This document shows, one piece after another, positions 35,245-44,754 of a stretch of 58,120 nt of DNA. The notes beneath the pieces were generated by a model that saw nothing but the letters and a program-made list of their open reading frames with translations, had not been told where the DNA came from and ran no database searches. Within the stretch, counting starts at the first letter, position 1; every line of letters begins with the position of its first letter. This stretch comes from Stenomitos rutilans HA7619-LM2. GTDB taxonomy: Bacteria > Cyanobacteriota > Cyanobacteriia > Leptolyngbyales > Leptolyngbyaceae. Where the stretch lies: contig JAHHIE010000042.1 in the NCBI GenBank assembly GCA_019358945.1, forward strand, positions 1 through 58,120, given 5' to 3'. The position numbers and the translations under genes were made by a program.

Positions 35245-36210
35245 ATGGCATTTGAAGAGATCCGCCAACGCTCAGACCTTCTTGGGACACAAGTGATCAC
35301 CCGTGATACGGGCAAAAAACTGGGTGTCGTGAGTCAACTTTGGGTAGACATTGACCAGCAGGAAGTGGTAGCGCTCAGCTTGCGTCCCAACTTGCTCTAC
35401 GGCACACCTCAGCCCATGCTGTTAAGCAGCATTCGGCAGATTGGGGATGTTATTCTGGTCGATAACGACGATGTGATTGAAGATATTGATGTTGAGTCCT
35501 ACAGCAGCTTGATTAACTGTGAAGTGGTCACTGAAACAGGCGAACTGCTAGGCAAAGTGCGCGGCTTTAAGTTTGATATTGATAATGGCAAGGTTACATC
35601 CCTGATCCTGGCATCGATCGGCCTCCCCCTCATTCCTGATCAGGTCGTCAGTACCTACGAATTATCGGTAGACGAAGTAGTAAGCAGTGGCCCTGATCGC
35701 CTGATTGTGTTTGAAGGCTCGGAAGAACGTCTGCTGCAACTATCTGTCGGCGTGTTGGAACGTCTCGGCATTGGCACCCCTCCCTGGGAACGTGACGAAG
35801 AAGATACCTACGTGGCTCCTGTTCGCGCTGATAACCAGCTTGGCACAGGCTTGCGTACCCCGATCGCCACACCCGTGCGCCAGAAAGAGCCTGCTATCCA
35901 GGAAACGTGGGATGACGACAACTGGAACAACTCACGTCCTCAACTACGGCAACCGCAACGTCGGGCTGAGTCACTCTACTACGACGAGGAAGAGGAAGAC
36001 AATTGGAGTGAGGCAACGCCTGCGCGCGATCGCTATGCTGCACGTCCCGAACCTCCACAACCCTATCCAAACGTTGATTACGAAGACGAAGATCTGGACG
36101 GTGATGCCTGGGAAGACGAGGAGCAAAAGCCTCTACCACCCTACCAAGCTCCTCGCATCAATCTTCCTGAGAAAACAAAAGCCCCTGAATACGAAGAAGA
36201 GGGCTATTAA
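35245..36210 (+). CDS. PRC-barrel domain protein
   Basis: The protein has 321 residues from the ATG at 35245 (MAFEEIRQRSDLLGTQVITR). Two PRC-barrel beta-domains are visible: residues ~10-85 (GTQVITRDTGKKLGVVSQLW) and ~90-165 (LINCEVVTETGELLGKVRGF). The C-terminal 130 residues are acidic and Pro/Tyr/Asp-rich (EEDNWSE, NVDYEDEDLDGDAWEDEE) and likely disordered. Related proteins are conserved beside smc or photosynthetic genes in cyanobacteria, but their role is not settled. A hairpin terminator follows the stop. Confidence 0.88.
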   Translation: MAFEEIRQRSDLLGTQVITRDTGKKLGVVSQLWVDIDQQEVVALSLRPNLLYGTPQPMLLSSIRQIGDVILVDNDDVIEDIDVESYSSLINCEVVTETGELLGKVRGFKFDIDNGKVTSLILASIGLPLIPDQVVSTYELSVDEVVSSGPDRLIVFEGSEERLLQLSVGVLERLGIGTPPWERDEEDTYVAPVRADNQLGTGLRTPIATPVRQKEPAIQETWDDDNWNNSRPQLRQPQRRAESLYYDEEEEDNWSEATPARDRYAARPEPPQPYPNVDYEDEDLDGDAWEDEEQKPLPPYQAPRINLPEKTKAPEYEEEGY

Positions 36211-36233
36211 GGGACTATTGTCTAAGTAGGACT

Positions 36234-36268
36234 AAAAGCCTCGGATTCTTGAAGAATTCGGGGCTTTT
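36234..36268 (+). terminator. Rho-independent terminator of the PRC-barrel gene
   Basis: AAAAGCCTCGGATTCTT pairs with AAGAATTCGGGGCTTTT across a one-base centre, giving about 15-17 pairs with two G-U wobbles and ending in TTTT. It is 24 bases after the stop codon. The A-rich left arm means it could also serve the minus strand. Confidence 0.85.
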
Positions 36269-36532
36269 GTATAATCGCGTTTTCGCTTTATGGCGTTCCG
36301 TACAATTACCTTTGAACTCCTGATGCATTCAGGATAAACTTGCATTCTTTCTGGTCGTTAAACTATGCAGGCGCTTCAAGCTGCGGTTAGTGTGTTTTGG
36401 GCAAACTTAGAATAGTGCGTCGTTGAAAGCAACACACCAACTGTGGAGGCGAACAGGTTTTTGCTCTTCGAGTTGTCTGGTGCACAATGGCAAACTGCTT
36501 TATTTTTCCAAACTGAAGGGTTCTCTACCGCA

Positions 36533-37144
36533 ATGATGCATCCGCATACAGAGGTTCGCTTTATTAATGCTGCGATCGGCTACGGTGTTTTTGCCACTCA
36601 GCTCATTCCAAAGGGCACGATTATATGGATTTTGGATGAGCACGATCAGGCGTTTGATGAATCCTATCCAGCAACCCTTGACCCCGTGCAGCGCAGATGC
36701 TTTCTCAAGTACAGCTATCGGGATGAACGAGGATTCTATATTCTGTGCGGAGACATTGCCCGGTTCGTCAACCATAGCTTTCATTCGAGCTGCATTGCGA
36801 CTCCCTACAAGTTTGAGCTAGCCTCACGAGACATTCATCCCGGCGATGAATTAACGGATGATTACGGGTACTTTAATTTGGATAAGCCGTTTTACTGCTT
36901 TCCAGAACTGGGTACTGCTCGTACCAAAGTCATGCCCGACGATATTCTGCACTATTACCCAGAGTGGGATCGTCAGGCGGCTGATGCGATGCGTCTTTTC
37001 AACAAGGTTGAGCAACCGTTGAAACACTTGATCGACCATAAATTTATGGCAAAGGTGACTGCGATCGCTGCAGGAGACGCGAAAATGGATTCTATTCTGG
37101 CGTGTTACTACGATCGCACTGCAACGTTAACAGCGGTTAGCTAA
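36533..37144 (+). CDS. SET-domain protein
   Basis: The protein has about 203 residues from the Met codons at 36533/36536 (MMHPHTEVRFINAAIGYGVF). SET-domain marks are GYGVFATQLIPKGTIIW at the front, RFVNHSFHSSC (the pseudoknot N-H-S motif) and GDELTDDYGYF at the C-terminal catalytic strand. Bacterial SET proteins are predicted lysine methyltransferases; the target here is unknown. A GTG at 36443 could add 30 residues, but these do not look conserved. A second Cys-rich post-SET region is absent. Confidence 0.8.
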   Translation: MMHPHTEVRFINAAIGYGVFATQLIPKGTIIWILDEHDQAFDESYPATLDPVQRRCFLKYSYRDERGFYILCGDIARFVNHSFHSSCIATPYKFELASRDIHPGDELTDDYGYFNLDKPFYCFPELGTARTKVMPDDILHYYPEWDRQAADAMRLFNKVEQPLKHLIDHKFMAKVTAIAAGDAKMDSILACYYDRTATLTAVS

Positions 37145-37210
37145 CGTCATTGCCAACCGCCGTTACAGGCAAACCTGATTGACCGGGCAAGTTTCATGGC
37201 TTTGCCGCCT

Positions 37211-37270
37211 TTGCTCAGCCGTTATTACTTTTGCTCAGCCGCTATTTATTTTTGCTCAGCCGCTACTTAG
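37211..37270 (+). repeat. TTTTGCTCAGCCG repeat upstream of the histidine kinase
   Basis: Three near-copies of TTGCTCAGCCGYTAYT with a period of 20-21 bases lie 20-80 bases before the kinase start, ending close to its AGGAG. They occupy the promoter or leader region, so copy number could affect expression. Confidence 0.9.
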
Positions 37271-37290
37271 AGAGTCCCAGGAGACCCCCT

Positions 37291-39525
37291 ATGCAGTCCA
37301 TTGCCTCGGACTCTGCGCCCCCAAAGCCTCGGCGGACATCCCTTATGCGTTCCGTTGGGTCGCGACTTTTTCTATCGGTGGTGGGCGGTTCGCTCGTTGG
37401 CTTAATCGGTACCGCCTTCTTGACCTATTGGGAACTGGCGCGACAGTCGGAAGCAGAATTGCGATCGAGCCTTCAGGTCAAAGCCGAGAACCTGGACGGC
37501 GACCTCAACACGTTGGAATACTCCACCAAACTGGTCGCCGATGCAATCAAAACTCTGTATGACGCAGGTGAACGGCGAGAGCAGGTCTATGTCAACTTGC
37601 TCGATCGCGCGCTCGTCACATCTCCTCTTGGTACGGGGATAGGCTTTGGACAGCCGCCTGGCAATCGTCTCATTTTGCCAACGCGGAAATTTGCCTATCC
37701 CTACGCAGCACGTAATCCTCAAACGGGAATCATTGAGGCGCAAGGCGGAGAAGCCTCGCAAAGCAACTTTCAGGAAAACTACTTTACGCAACCGATCAGC
37801 GCAGGCAAGCCAATTTGGTTAGAGCCAGTACCTTACCTGGAAGACACCCTCAAGCCACCCCAGATGCTGGTTAGCACGGCCTATGCCATGCCGTTTTATA
37901 GCAATAGGGGGCAGCTACTCGGTGTCCTGAGTCAAGACCTGGAGTTAGGTTTTCTTAGCAAAAAGCTGTCGATTCAAGTCATGCGCGATGCAGGCTATTT
38001 CATGCTGGTCAGCGCGAAGGGCGGTTTGATCGCCTATCCACCCGATCCTCAACTGGTCTACCCCAGCGATACTCAAAGAAAAGCAAGCCTCAAACAGTTC
38101 CCCAGCCTGAACAACTACGCAGGTCTATGGCAGCGCATTCAAGATGAGTTGAAAACGGGCAACGATAGCGGTGTGACGCAGTGGCAGGATACCCAAGGAA
38201 AGCGCGAATACTGGGCGTACCAGCGGATTCCTAATAACAACTGGGTGCTGATGGCGATCGTTCCTGAAGGCGTGGTGTTGGGGCCTGTTGCACGCTTTAC
38301 CGCGATCGGCGCGTTAGGTTCCATCATCGGCGTCTCGATCGTGCTGGGAATCGTGGTCGCCATGTTTGTCAAACGGCTAAACCAGCGGTTGCAGCCAATT
38401 ATGGACGAGTGCAACCGTCTAGCAGAAACCAGCGCCAAAAGCGAAGCACTTATGAGCCGTGAAGATGAGTTGGGACGACTCACCATTTCGTTTTATGCCC
38501 TGCTCGGACAGGTAACCGTCAATGAACGCAAGCTGCGGCAAGAGATGTCGAAATCGGCGCAGGCGTTTCAGGTGTTGCAACAAACTCAAGCACAGTTGAT
38601 TCAAACCGAGAAAATGTCGAGCCTGGGACAATTGGTAGCAGGCGTGGCCCACGAAATTAACAATCCCATCAACTTTATCTACGGCAACCTGCCGCACGCG
38701 GCGAACTATACCAAAGATCTACTGACGTTAATTCAGATGTACGAGCAGCGGTATGCCGACCTTGATCCCGAAATTTGTGCCTATCGCGAAGATATCGATC
38801 TCGATTTTCTGATTGGTGATCTACAGAAGATGCTGGATTCGATGAGCATCGGGGCCGATCGCATTCGCGAAATTGTCCTCTCCCTACGCAATTTTTCGCG
38901 TCTAGATGAATCCGACATGAAGCGCGTCAAGATTCACGACGGCATTGATAGCACGCTGCTGATTTTGCAAAATCGACTGAAAGCTAACTCCGGGCAGGCT
39001 GCGATCGAGGTCATCAAACAGTACGGTGATCTCCCTCCCGTTGAGTGTTACGCCGGACAGTTGAATCAGGTCTTTATGAATATTTTGAGCAACGCGATCG
39101 ATGCCCTAGAGAAGTACAACGACGGGCGATCGGCGTCTGAGGCGATCGCGAACCCAGCAACAATCACGATTCAGACAGAAGCGGTTAGAGGGCAGGAGGC
39201 AGAAGGCAGAAGGCAGAAGGCAGAAAGCAACTCATACCCTGCACCCTACACCCCACACCCTACACCCGCTTCCGTCGTCATCCGCATCCGCGATAACGGT
39301 CCCGGTATTGCTCCAGAACACTACGCTAAGCTGTTTGATCCCTTCTTTACCACCAAGCCGATCGGCAAAGGGACGGGATTAGGGCTATCCATTAGCTATC
39401 AAATCATCGTCGAAAAGCATCACGGCGTTCTGAAATGTATTTCTGCTCCCGGAGAGGGCGCTGAGTTTTGGCTCGAAATTCCAATACGGCAGCAGGTGGG
39501 AGTGAAGACAAGCAGTAGCCAGTAG
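37291..39525 (+). CDS. sensor histidine kinase with extracytoplasmic Cache-type domain
   Basis: The protein has 744 residues from the ATG at 37291, supported by AGGAG seven bases upstream. Membrane helices near residues 27-47 and 327-350 flank a periplasmic Cache-like sensor. A HAMP-like segment and short coiled coil lead to the H-box (VAGVAHEINNPINFIYGNLP, His454) and the ATPase: N-box NQVFMNILSNAIDAL, G1 IRDNGPGI, F-box and G2 GKGTGLGLSI. Between N-box and G1 is a 28-residue Gln/Glu/Arg- then Pro/Thr-rich insertion encoded by a dispersed DNA repeat. No response regulator gene is adjacent, so the partner is elsewhere. The ligand is unknown. Confidence 0.92.
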   Translation: MQSIASDSAPPKPRRTSLMRSVGSRLFLSVVGGSLVGLIGTAFLTYWELARQSEAELRSSLQVKAENLDGDLNTLEYSTKLVADAIKTLYDAGERREQVYVNLLDRALVTSPLGTGIGFGQPPGNRLILPTRKFAYPYAARNPQTGIIEAQGGEASQSNFQENYFTQPISAGKPIWLEPVPYLEDTLKPPQMLVSTAYAMPFYSNRGQLLGVLSQDLELGFLSKKLSIQVMRDAGYFMLVSAKGGLIAYPPDPQLVYPSDTQRKASLKQFPSLNNYAGLWQRIQDELKTGNDSGVTQWQDTQGKREYWAYQRIPNNNWVLMAIVPEGVVLGPVARFTAIGALGSIIGVSIVLGIVVAMFVKRLNQRLQPIMDECNRLAETSAKSEALMSREDELGRLTISFYALLGQVTVNERKLRQEMSKSAQAFQVLQQTQAQLIQTEKMSSLGQLVAGVAHEINNPINFIYGNLPHAANYTKDLLTLIQMYEQRYADLDPEICAYREDIDLDFLIGDLQKMLDSMSIGADRIREIVLSLRNFSRLDESDMKRVKIHDGIDSTLLILQNRLKANSGQAAIEVIKQYGDLPPVECYAGQLNQVFMNILSNAIDALEKYNDGRSASEAIANPATITIQTEAVRGQEAEGRRQKAESNSYPAPYTPHPTPASVVIRIRDNGPGIAPEHYAKLFDPFFTTKPIGKGTGLGLSISYQIIVEKHHGVLKCISAPGEGAEFWLEIPIRQQVGVKTSSSQ
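39186..39270 (+). repeat. GGCAGAA plus CCCTACACCC repeat in frame inside the histidine kinase
   Basis: Four or five tandem copies of AGGCAGAA are followed by CATACCCTGCACCCTACACC and CCACACCCTACACCC. The same ordered pair of words occurs in the intergenic block 16379-16507. It encodes QEAEGRRQKAESNSYPAPYT and a Pro-rich end within the ATPase domain. Confidence 0.9.
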
Positions 39526-39612
39526 GCAGAAGGCAAAAGGCAGAAGGAGGTGATCGAGCCTGCGCTGAGTGCTGACCGTCCTTACACGTCTCATGAAATT
39601 CTTTATATCCAA

Positions 39613-40041
39613 ATGGCTGGAGGCCGTATCGTGAAAAAATTCAAGCATGTGGTTAGTACAGGTCTCATCGCACTTTCTGGCAGTCTCATTCCATTCACCA
39701 TGCCTGCGCTAAGTGCGCCGCCTCCAGTGCAAGTGGGAAAATGTGCTGATACGTTTATTAAAACGGTTGGCACACGCCTGGTAGATGGTTCGACTGGCGC
39801 ACCGATCGAGGGTAGTGGTACCAGCGTTGAACTGACGAATGGTATCTATTTAGTTTCTTATGACGAAGTTCCAACGCTGAAACAAGCGATCGTGGGCGAA
39901 AAAGTCAACGTGTGTCTGGTTTCCATTCCTAAAAACTGCCCTCCGGGTGACAATCGCGGGCGCACTTATCGTCTTTTCAATTACAGAACTCGTCAAACGG
40001 TGACACTGCCCGACTCTCAGCATATGTGTGGGGGTGCTTAA
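39613..40041 (+). CDS. secreted protein of unknown function
   Basis: The protein has 142 residues from the ATG at 39613. A signal peptide is evident (VKKFKHVVSTGLIALSGSLI ... ALSA, cleaved before PPPVQVG). The mature part has four Cys (GKCADTF, VNVCLVSI, KNCPPG, HMCGGA) that could form two disulfides, and an IVGEKVNVCLVSIPKNCPPG segment. The layout suggests a small periplasmic or exported protein. An upstream in-frame start at 39550 adds unconvincing residues. I do not recognise the family. Confidence 0.7.
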   Translation: MAGGRIVKKFKHVVSTGLIALSGSLIPFTMPALSAPPPVQVGKCADTFIKTVGTRLVDGSTGAPIEGSGTSVELTNGIYLVSYDEVPTLKQAIVGEKVNVCLVSIPKNCPPGDNRGRTYRLFNYRTRQTVTLPDSQHMCGGA

Positions 40042-40086
40042 GTCGCCTCATTATCCACAGCATTGCTCTATTTTTAGCCCTGTGCC

Positions 40087-40130
40087 TTTAGCAGTTAGCG
40101 ATCAGCCGTCAGCCGCCAGCGATCAGCGTT
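40087..40130. repeat. CAGTTAGCGATCAGCCGTCA word repeat
   Basis: Five near-copies of AGC(G/C)(A/G)TCAGC form this noncoding block. The same word in the same strand sense occurs in frame in smc at 34201-34230. Confidence 0.7.
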
Positions 40131-40288
40131 CTTCTTACAACCAACTACTTTTCTGGTATGCCCTTTCCTGTATGCCTGAAAGACTTTAGGGCTTTACAAC
40201 CAACAACTTCTCTAGAGAACGGTTCTCTTCACTTGGGTTGTCTTACGCTAGAGACTACAATAGAGGAGAAAATATAACGTTTTGTAAC

Positions 40289-40954
40289 GTGGATTCAACA
40301 AACTTACAGCAAATTTCTATTCAGCTAGAAAGCCAAAGCATGAAGGATCGCATGCTGGGGCTGGTGTCTCTACGCGATGTCTCCGCAGAGGCGGCGGTGC
40401 CGCTTATCAAAAAAGTGCTGAATGATGAGAGCCTTCAGGTGCGATCGATGGCCGTTTTCGCGCTGGGACTCAAGCAAACAAACGAGTGTTACCCCTTACT
40501 GCTCGACATTCTCACCAATGAGCCTGATTATGGCATTCGAGCTGATGCGGCTGGAGCGTTGGGTTACTTAGAAGATCCAAGAGCCTTGGAACCGCTTGTC
40601 AGAGCTTTCTACGAGGATACTGATTGGTTAGTTCGCTTTAGCGCTGCTGTATCGCTCGGCAACTTGAAAGATCCGCGTGCTTATGATGCGTTAATTCAGG
40701 CGCTTGACGGCGATGAAGTGGTGTTACATCAGGCCGCGATCGCAGCCTTAGGTGAAATCAAGGCGATCAAGGCCGTTGACCATATTCTGCGGTTTGCCCA
40801 GGCAGAAGACTGGCTGGTGCGTCAGCGTTTAGCCGAAGCACTCGGTAACCTGCCAACACCAAAGAGCGTTTCTGCCTTGAAATACCTGGAGAAAGATAGC
40901 CATCCACAGGTTGCTGAAGCTGCCAGAATTGGTCTACAGAAATTGTCAGCGTAG
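40289..40954 (+). CDS. HEAT-repeat (PBS-lyase-like) protein
   Basis: The protein has about 222 residues from the GTG at 40289 (VDSTNLQQISIQLESQSMKD). It has five or six HEAT/PBS-lyase repeats of the form DPRALEPLVRAFYEDTDWLV-RFSAAVSLGNL. Such repeats occur in CpcE/CpcF-type bilin lyases, in NblB and in many scaffold proteins. No phycobilisome genes are adjacent, so I do not assign a specific role. The start is uncertain because AGGAG lies about 20 bases upstream. An in-frame TTG at 40238 is another option. Confidence 0.85.
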   Translation: MDSTNLQQISIQLESQSMKDRMLGLVSLRDVSAEAAVPLIKKVLNDESLQVRSMAVFALGLKQTNECYPLLLDILTNEPDYGIRADAAGALGYLEDPRALEPLVRAFYEDTDWLVRFSAAVSLGNLKDPRAYDALIQALDGDEVVLHQAAIAALGEIKAIKAVDHILRFAQAEDWLVRQRLAEALGNLPTPKSVSALKYLEKDSHPQVAEAARIGLQKLSA

Positions 40955-40967
40955 CCTACTATCAAGA

Positions 40968-40996
40968 AGACCTCCGACTTCAAGAGTCGGAGGTCT
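40968..40996 (+). terminator. hairpin after the HEAT-repeat gene
   Basis: AGACCTCCGACT pairs perfectly with AGTCGGAGGTCT across a TCAAG loop (12 pairs), 13 bases after the stop. No T-run follows, so it may be a weak terminator, a processing site or part of the leader of the downstream rarA gene, which starts 19 bases later. Confidence 0.6.
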
Positions 40997-41015
40997 GGGT
41001 AAGCCGTGACGTCTT

Positions 41016-43223
41016 ATGGATCTTTTTCAGCAGCATCGTTTAGACATCACTGAGGCTGAAGCGCCGTTGGCAGCACGGTTGCGTCCCCGCACGTTGGATG
41101 AGTTTGTGGGTCAAGATGCGATCGTCGGGCCTGGACGGTTGCTGCGACGAGCGATTCAAGCCGATCAACTTTCTTCGCTCATTTTCTACGGGCCACCAGG
41201 AACGGGAAAAACGACACTGGCGCAGATTATTGCCAATACAACGCAAGCGCATTTTATTGCCATTAATGCGGTGCTGTCTGGGGTCAAAGAGATCCGAGAG
41301 GCGATCGCCGCTGCTCAAGACAAACGTGGCCTGTACGGTCAGCGCACCATCCTGTTTGTCGATGAGGTGCATCGGTTCAACAAAGCCCAGCAGGATGCGT
41401 TGCTACCCTGGGTCGAAAATGGCACGGTTGTTCTCATTGGTGCGACGACAGAGAATCCCTACTTTGAAGTGAATAAAGCGTTGGTCAGTCGATCGCGGCT
41501 CTTTCAGCTGAAGCCGTTAGAAGAATCAGACTTGCGAAACGTTGTACAGCAGGCATTACAGGATGTCGATCGCGGCTACGGCAAACTCAACGTGCAGTTA
41601 GAGGCAGCCGCGCTTGATCATCTAGTGAATGTGGCAAACGGTGATGCGCGTGCGTTGCTAAATGCGCTGGAACTCGCTGTGGAAACCACATCACCAGATG
41701 CAGCAGGCATCATCCACATCACCCTGGCGGTTGCAGAAGAATCCATCCAGCGTCGTGCTGTGCTGTACGACAAAGAAGGGGATGCCCACTTTGATACCAT
41801 CAGCGCGTTTATCAAAAGTGTGCGTGGGTCTGATCCCGATGCCGCACTTTATTGGCTGGCGCGGATGGTTTATGCCGGGGAAGATCCACGCTTCATTTTT
41901 CGTCGATTGCTGATTTTGGCTGGCGAAGATGTGGGCATGGCAGACCCCAATGCGATCGCAATCGTCCATGCCTGTGCAGAAACGTTCGATCGCGTCGGCT
42001 TACCCGAAGGACGTTATCCACTCGCCCACGCGACTCTCTATTTAGCAACGGCTCCCAAATCCAACAGCGTCATGGGCTTTTTCGATGCGTTGTCTGCAGT
42101 AGAACAAGAGCGAGAAGGGGATATTCCCAATCCCTTAAAAGATGCCAATCGAGACAAAAAAGGCTTTGGGCATGGCGCAGGCTACCTCTACCCCCACGCC
42201 TACCGTGATCACTGGGTAGCTCAGCAGTATTTGCCCAGCAGCCTACAAGGGCAAGTCTTTTACCAACCATCAAAGCAAGGTTTTGAGGCCACCATTCAAA
42301 CACAAGTAGCACGACAGCGTGAGGCGCAACTGGCCGCACTAGTAGACGACACAACCGCATCAGAAGCGCTGACCTTTAGCCCTGTCGATTCTGCCCAGGA
42401 ACGCTGGCTTCAGCGCACGTTAGGGCAGGCTGGAGAACGACTTGGGGCCTTGCGCGATCGCCTCTTCACCCTTGCCGCGCCCCAACGCCATCATGTAGTG
42501 CTGGATCTCAACGCTGGCAGTGGGTTACTAACCTGGGAAGCGGTTCGCCAGGTGCCCGAAGGCAGTGTCGTTGCCTGTGTTCGCACCCCAACCGATGCAG
42601 AGGCACTGACTCAACAAGCTGCTGCCCTACCAGAACTCACACGCCCGATCGTTTTGCAAGCCTCCCTCACAGAGTTGCCAAGCGTTCTGAAAACACAAGT
42701 AAGCGATGTACGGTTTGACCACATCATCGGACGTAATGCACTCATGCGAGAAGTTGATAAGGCGGGTGTGGTGCGATCGCTCGTAGACTGGCTACAGCCC
42801 AATGGCACCGTCACGTTAGCAGAAGCGGTTCCTCATCAAGCACAGCGGCTTTACCAACTGCTTGACCCCATCTGGCTGAGCGCCAAACTTTATCAAAAAC
42901 TAACCGAGTCAGAAGAAGCCATCTACACGCAGCCCGAAGACCCAATGGTGAATTGGGACATCCAGGATTTACAAAGCATTTTTGAAGTGGCTGGCGTTAC
43001 GGTAGCAATGCAAGTCGAGTCACTTTCTACAGACACATTAATCACAACAGCGTTGATTGATCGCTGGTTCACTCCCACCGACGCTCAACCAACCTACGCA
43101 ACGCATCTCTCGCGGCAGCTTTCTCATACAGAGATTACAAAAGCGCGATCGGCGTTTATGCGACTGGTGCATCAAACCGTGAAATGGCATAGTACAATTG
43201 TCTTAATTCATGCTCATCGTTAA
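41016..43223 (+). CDS. rarA: RarA (MgsA) AAA+ ATPase fused to a methyltransferase-like domain
   Basis: Residues 1-440 are replication-associated recombination protein A. Walker A is GPPGTGKT at 59-66, Walker B FVDEVHRF, sensor 1 [13 protein letters not shown], sensor 2 around [11 protein letters not shown], and then the clamp-loader-like tetramerisation region ([19 protein letters not shown]). RarA acts at stalled forks. Residues ~455-735 form a second domain with a Rossmann methyltransferase pattern ([20 protein letters not shown], later [18 protein letters not shown]). Bacterial RarA outside cyanobacteria usually ends near 440, so the fusion is distinctive. The catalytic potential of the second domain is uncertain. 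Confidence 0.93.
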   Translation: MDLFQQHRLDITEAEAPLAARLRPRTLDEFVGQDAIVGPGRLLRRAIQADQLSSLIFYGPPGTGKTTLAQIIANTTQAHFIAINAVLSGVKEIREAIAAAQDKRGLYGQRTILFVDEVHRFNKAQQDALLPWVENGTVVLIGATTENPYFEVNKALVSRSRLFQLKPLEESDLRNVVQQALQDVDRGYGKLNVQLEAAALDHLVNVANGDARALLNALELAVETTSPDAAGIIHITLAVAEESIQRRAVLYDKEGDAHFDTISAFIKSVRGSDPDAALYWLARMVYAGEDPRFIFRRLLILAGEDVGMADPNAIAIVHACAETFDRVGLPEGRYPLAHATLYLATAPKSNSVMGFFDALSAVEQEREGDIPNPLKDANRDKKGFGHGAGYLYPHAYRDHWVAQQYLPSSLQGQVFYQPSKQGFEATIQTQVARQREAQLAALVDDTTASEALTFSPVDSAQERWLQRTLGQAGERLGALRDRLFTLAAPQRHHVVLDLNAGSGLLTWEAVRQVPEGSVVACVRTPTDAEALTQQAAALPELTRPIVLQASLTELPSVLKTQVSDVRFDHIIGRNALMREVDKAGVVRSLVDWLQPNGTVTLAEAVPHQAQRLYQLLDPIWLSAKLYQKLTESEEAIYTQPEDPMVNWDIQDLQSIFEVAGVTVAMQVESLSTDTLITTALIDRWFTPTDAQPTYATHLSRQLSHTEITKARSAFMRLVHQTVKWHSTIVLIHAHR

Positions 43224-43321
43224 GGCGCGCGGCATTGCAGCGAACAAGCGGATGCGTCATGCTAGGTTAAATTCAGAGTGGCTGCTCTGGTTAAATCCAG
43301 CTTATCAACCGTCAGCGTTAT

Positions 43322-43994
43322 GTGACCTCAGCTCAAAACAACTGCAAATCCACAAATCATTTACCCCGACAGCGACGGTAAGCCGATGGCAGACAACACA
43401 AAGCAGTTCCGCTGGATTGTGGTGATTCAGCAGAACCTGGAGTGGCTGTTTGCTGCTGAGGCCAATATTTTTGTGGCGGGTGATCTGCTCTGGTATTCCG
43501 TCGAGGGAAGTAACAACATCTGTACAGCTCCAAATGTCGTGGTGATTTTTGGCAGACCGAAAGGCGATCGCGGCTCCTATCAGCAGTGGCAATAAAACAC
43601 GATTGCGCCGCACGTGGTGTTTGAGATTCTTTCTTCGAGCAGTACTCGCACCGAAATGGATAAAAAGCTAGTTTTCTGCAATCGCTACGGAGTGGAAGAA
43701 TATTACCTATACGACCCTGATCGCAACGATTTGAGCGGCTGGCTTCGGAGCGAGAATGGGTTGGATGTGATTGATCCAGTTGCAGGCTGGGTCAGCCCTC
43801 GGCTTGGCATTCGGTTTGATACCTCTGGTGCCGTGCTGCAACTCCTACGACCAGATGGTGAACCCTTTGCAACCTACACAGAGATTGCTCAACAGCTTCA
43901 ACAAGCACAAACTCGCGCAGAGCAAGAACGGCAACGTGCAGAGCGGCTAGCAGAACGGTTAAGAGCCGCTGGCATTGACCCTGAGCAAGTTTAG
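43322..43994 (+). pseudogene. Uma2 family (DUF820) endonuclease-fold gene with frameshift and nonsense
   Basis: The Uma2 sequence can be read as VTSAQ, then after a shift in an AAAA run (about 43337-43340) TTANPQIIYPDSDGKPMADN and TKQFRWIVVIQQNLEWLFAA to QQWQ. There is then a TAA at 43593-43595, and the same frame resumes NTIAPHVVFEILSSSSTRTE and runs to 43994. The TAA probably replaces GAA. The C-terminal coiled coil (QQLQQAQTRAEQERQRAERL) is typical of the family. Two independent lesions make this a decayed gene. Uma2 proteins have a PD-(D/E)XK fold and uncertain function. Confidence 0.85.
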
Positions 43995-44114
43995 AGGCGC
44001 GATCGAATTAGCTTTAAACTTTCAAGCACTCAACGCTAAGCCTCAGAGCACCAACGCTGCATTTTCGTCGTCATTTTTACTGAATATGTGTCAGAAGAAT
44101 GAGTTCAGCCTCAG

Positions 44115-44732
44115 CTATGCCTGCCTCAATTGCTGCAATGATTGAGAGAGTACTGAGCCTGCTGACTTCGCGAAAACAACGGCAAGAAACATGCCAACTC
44201 CGATATCTGGTAAAGGTGAGTGCGTCAGATAAACCAACCCTGCTGCACTTAATACAGAAGCGTTGGCAATAATATCGTTGCGAGAACAGAGCCATACTGA
44301 AGACATGTTGATATTGTCGTTGCGATGTTGAGTAAGGAGATACAGGCAAACTAAATTAGCACAGAGAGCGATTAGGCCAATACCGCTCATCGCTCTCAAC
44401 TCTGGAGGGGTACTCAAAGCGAGTTGATAGGCAGCTCTGGCAAAGACGAAAACAGCCGATAAAAACATAATGCCGCTTTTGAGTATGGCGGAGCGGGCCT
44501 GAGCCTTGCTTCCCATGTTGATGACGTAAAGACTGCTGCCATACGCGATCGCATCACCCAACATATCCAGCGAATCACCCGTCAATGCTAATGAGTTTGA
44601 CCATATCCCTGCAAGCAACTCAACACTAAACATAACCGCATTGATACCGAGTACGACCCACAGGATCTTGCTTTGCTGCTTGGAGAGGGCTTCCAGTTCA
44701 CTAGATTTTTTTTGACAACAGTGATCTGACAT
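44115..44732 (-). CDS. cation diffusion facilitator-type transporter
   Basis: The protein has 205 residues from the ATG at 44732 (MSDHCCQKKSSELEALSKQQ). It has about six membrane helices. The metal site candidates are Asp residues in GDSLDMLGDAIAYG (helix 2) and NDxxxN in CSRNDIIANASVL (helix 5). The His-rich and C-terminal cytoplasmic domains of larger CDF proteins are missing. A CC near the N-terminus may bind metal. It probably exports a divalent metal across the inner membrane. It lies 22 bases downstream of lpxA on the same strand. Confidence 0.85.
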   Translation of the reverse strand: MSDHCCQKKSSELEALSKQQSKILWVVLGINAVMFSVELLAGIWSNSLALTGDSLDMLGDAIAYGSSLYVINMGSKAQARSAILKSGIMFLSAVFVFARAAYQLALSTPPELRAMSGIGLIALCANLVCLYLLTQHRNDNINMSSVWLCSRNDIIANASVLSAAGLVYLTHSPLPDIGVGMFLAVVFAKSAGSVLSQSLQQLRQA

Positions 44733-44754
44733 AGCTTTACTCTCAGACTTCTGG

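Noticed and set aside
44077-44349. Minus-strand frame overlapping the end of the CDF gene
   Set aside because: It is a frame shadow; the CDF frame itself reads through to a normal end.
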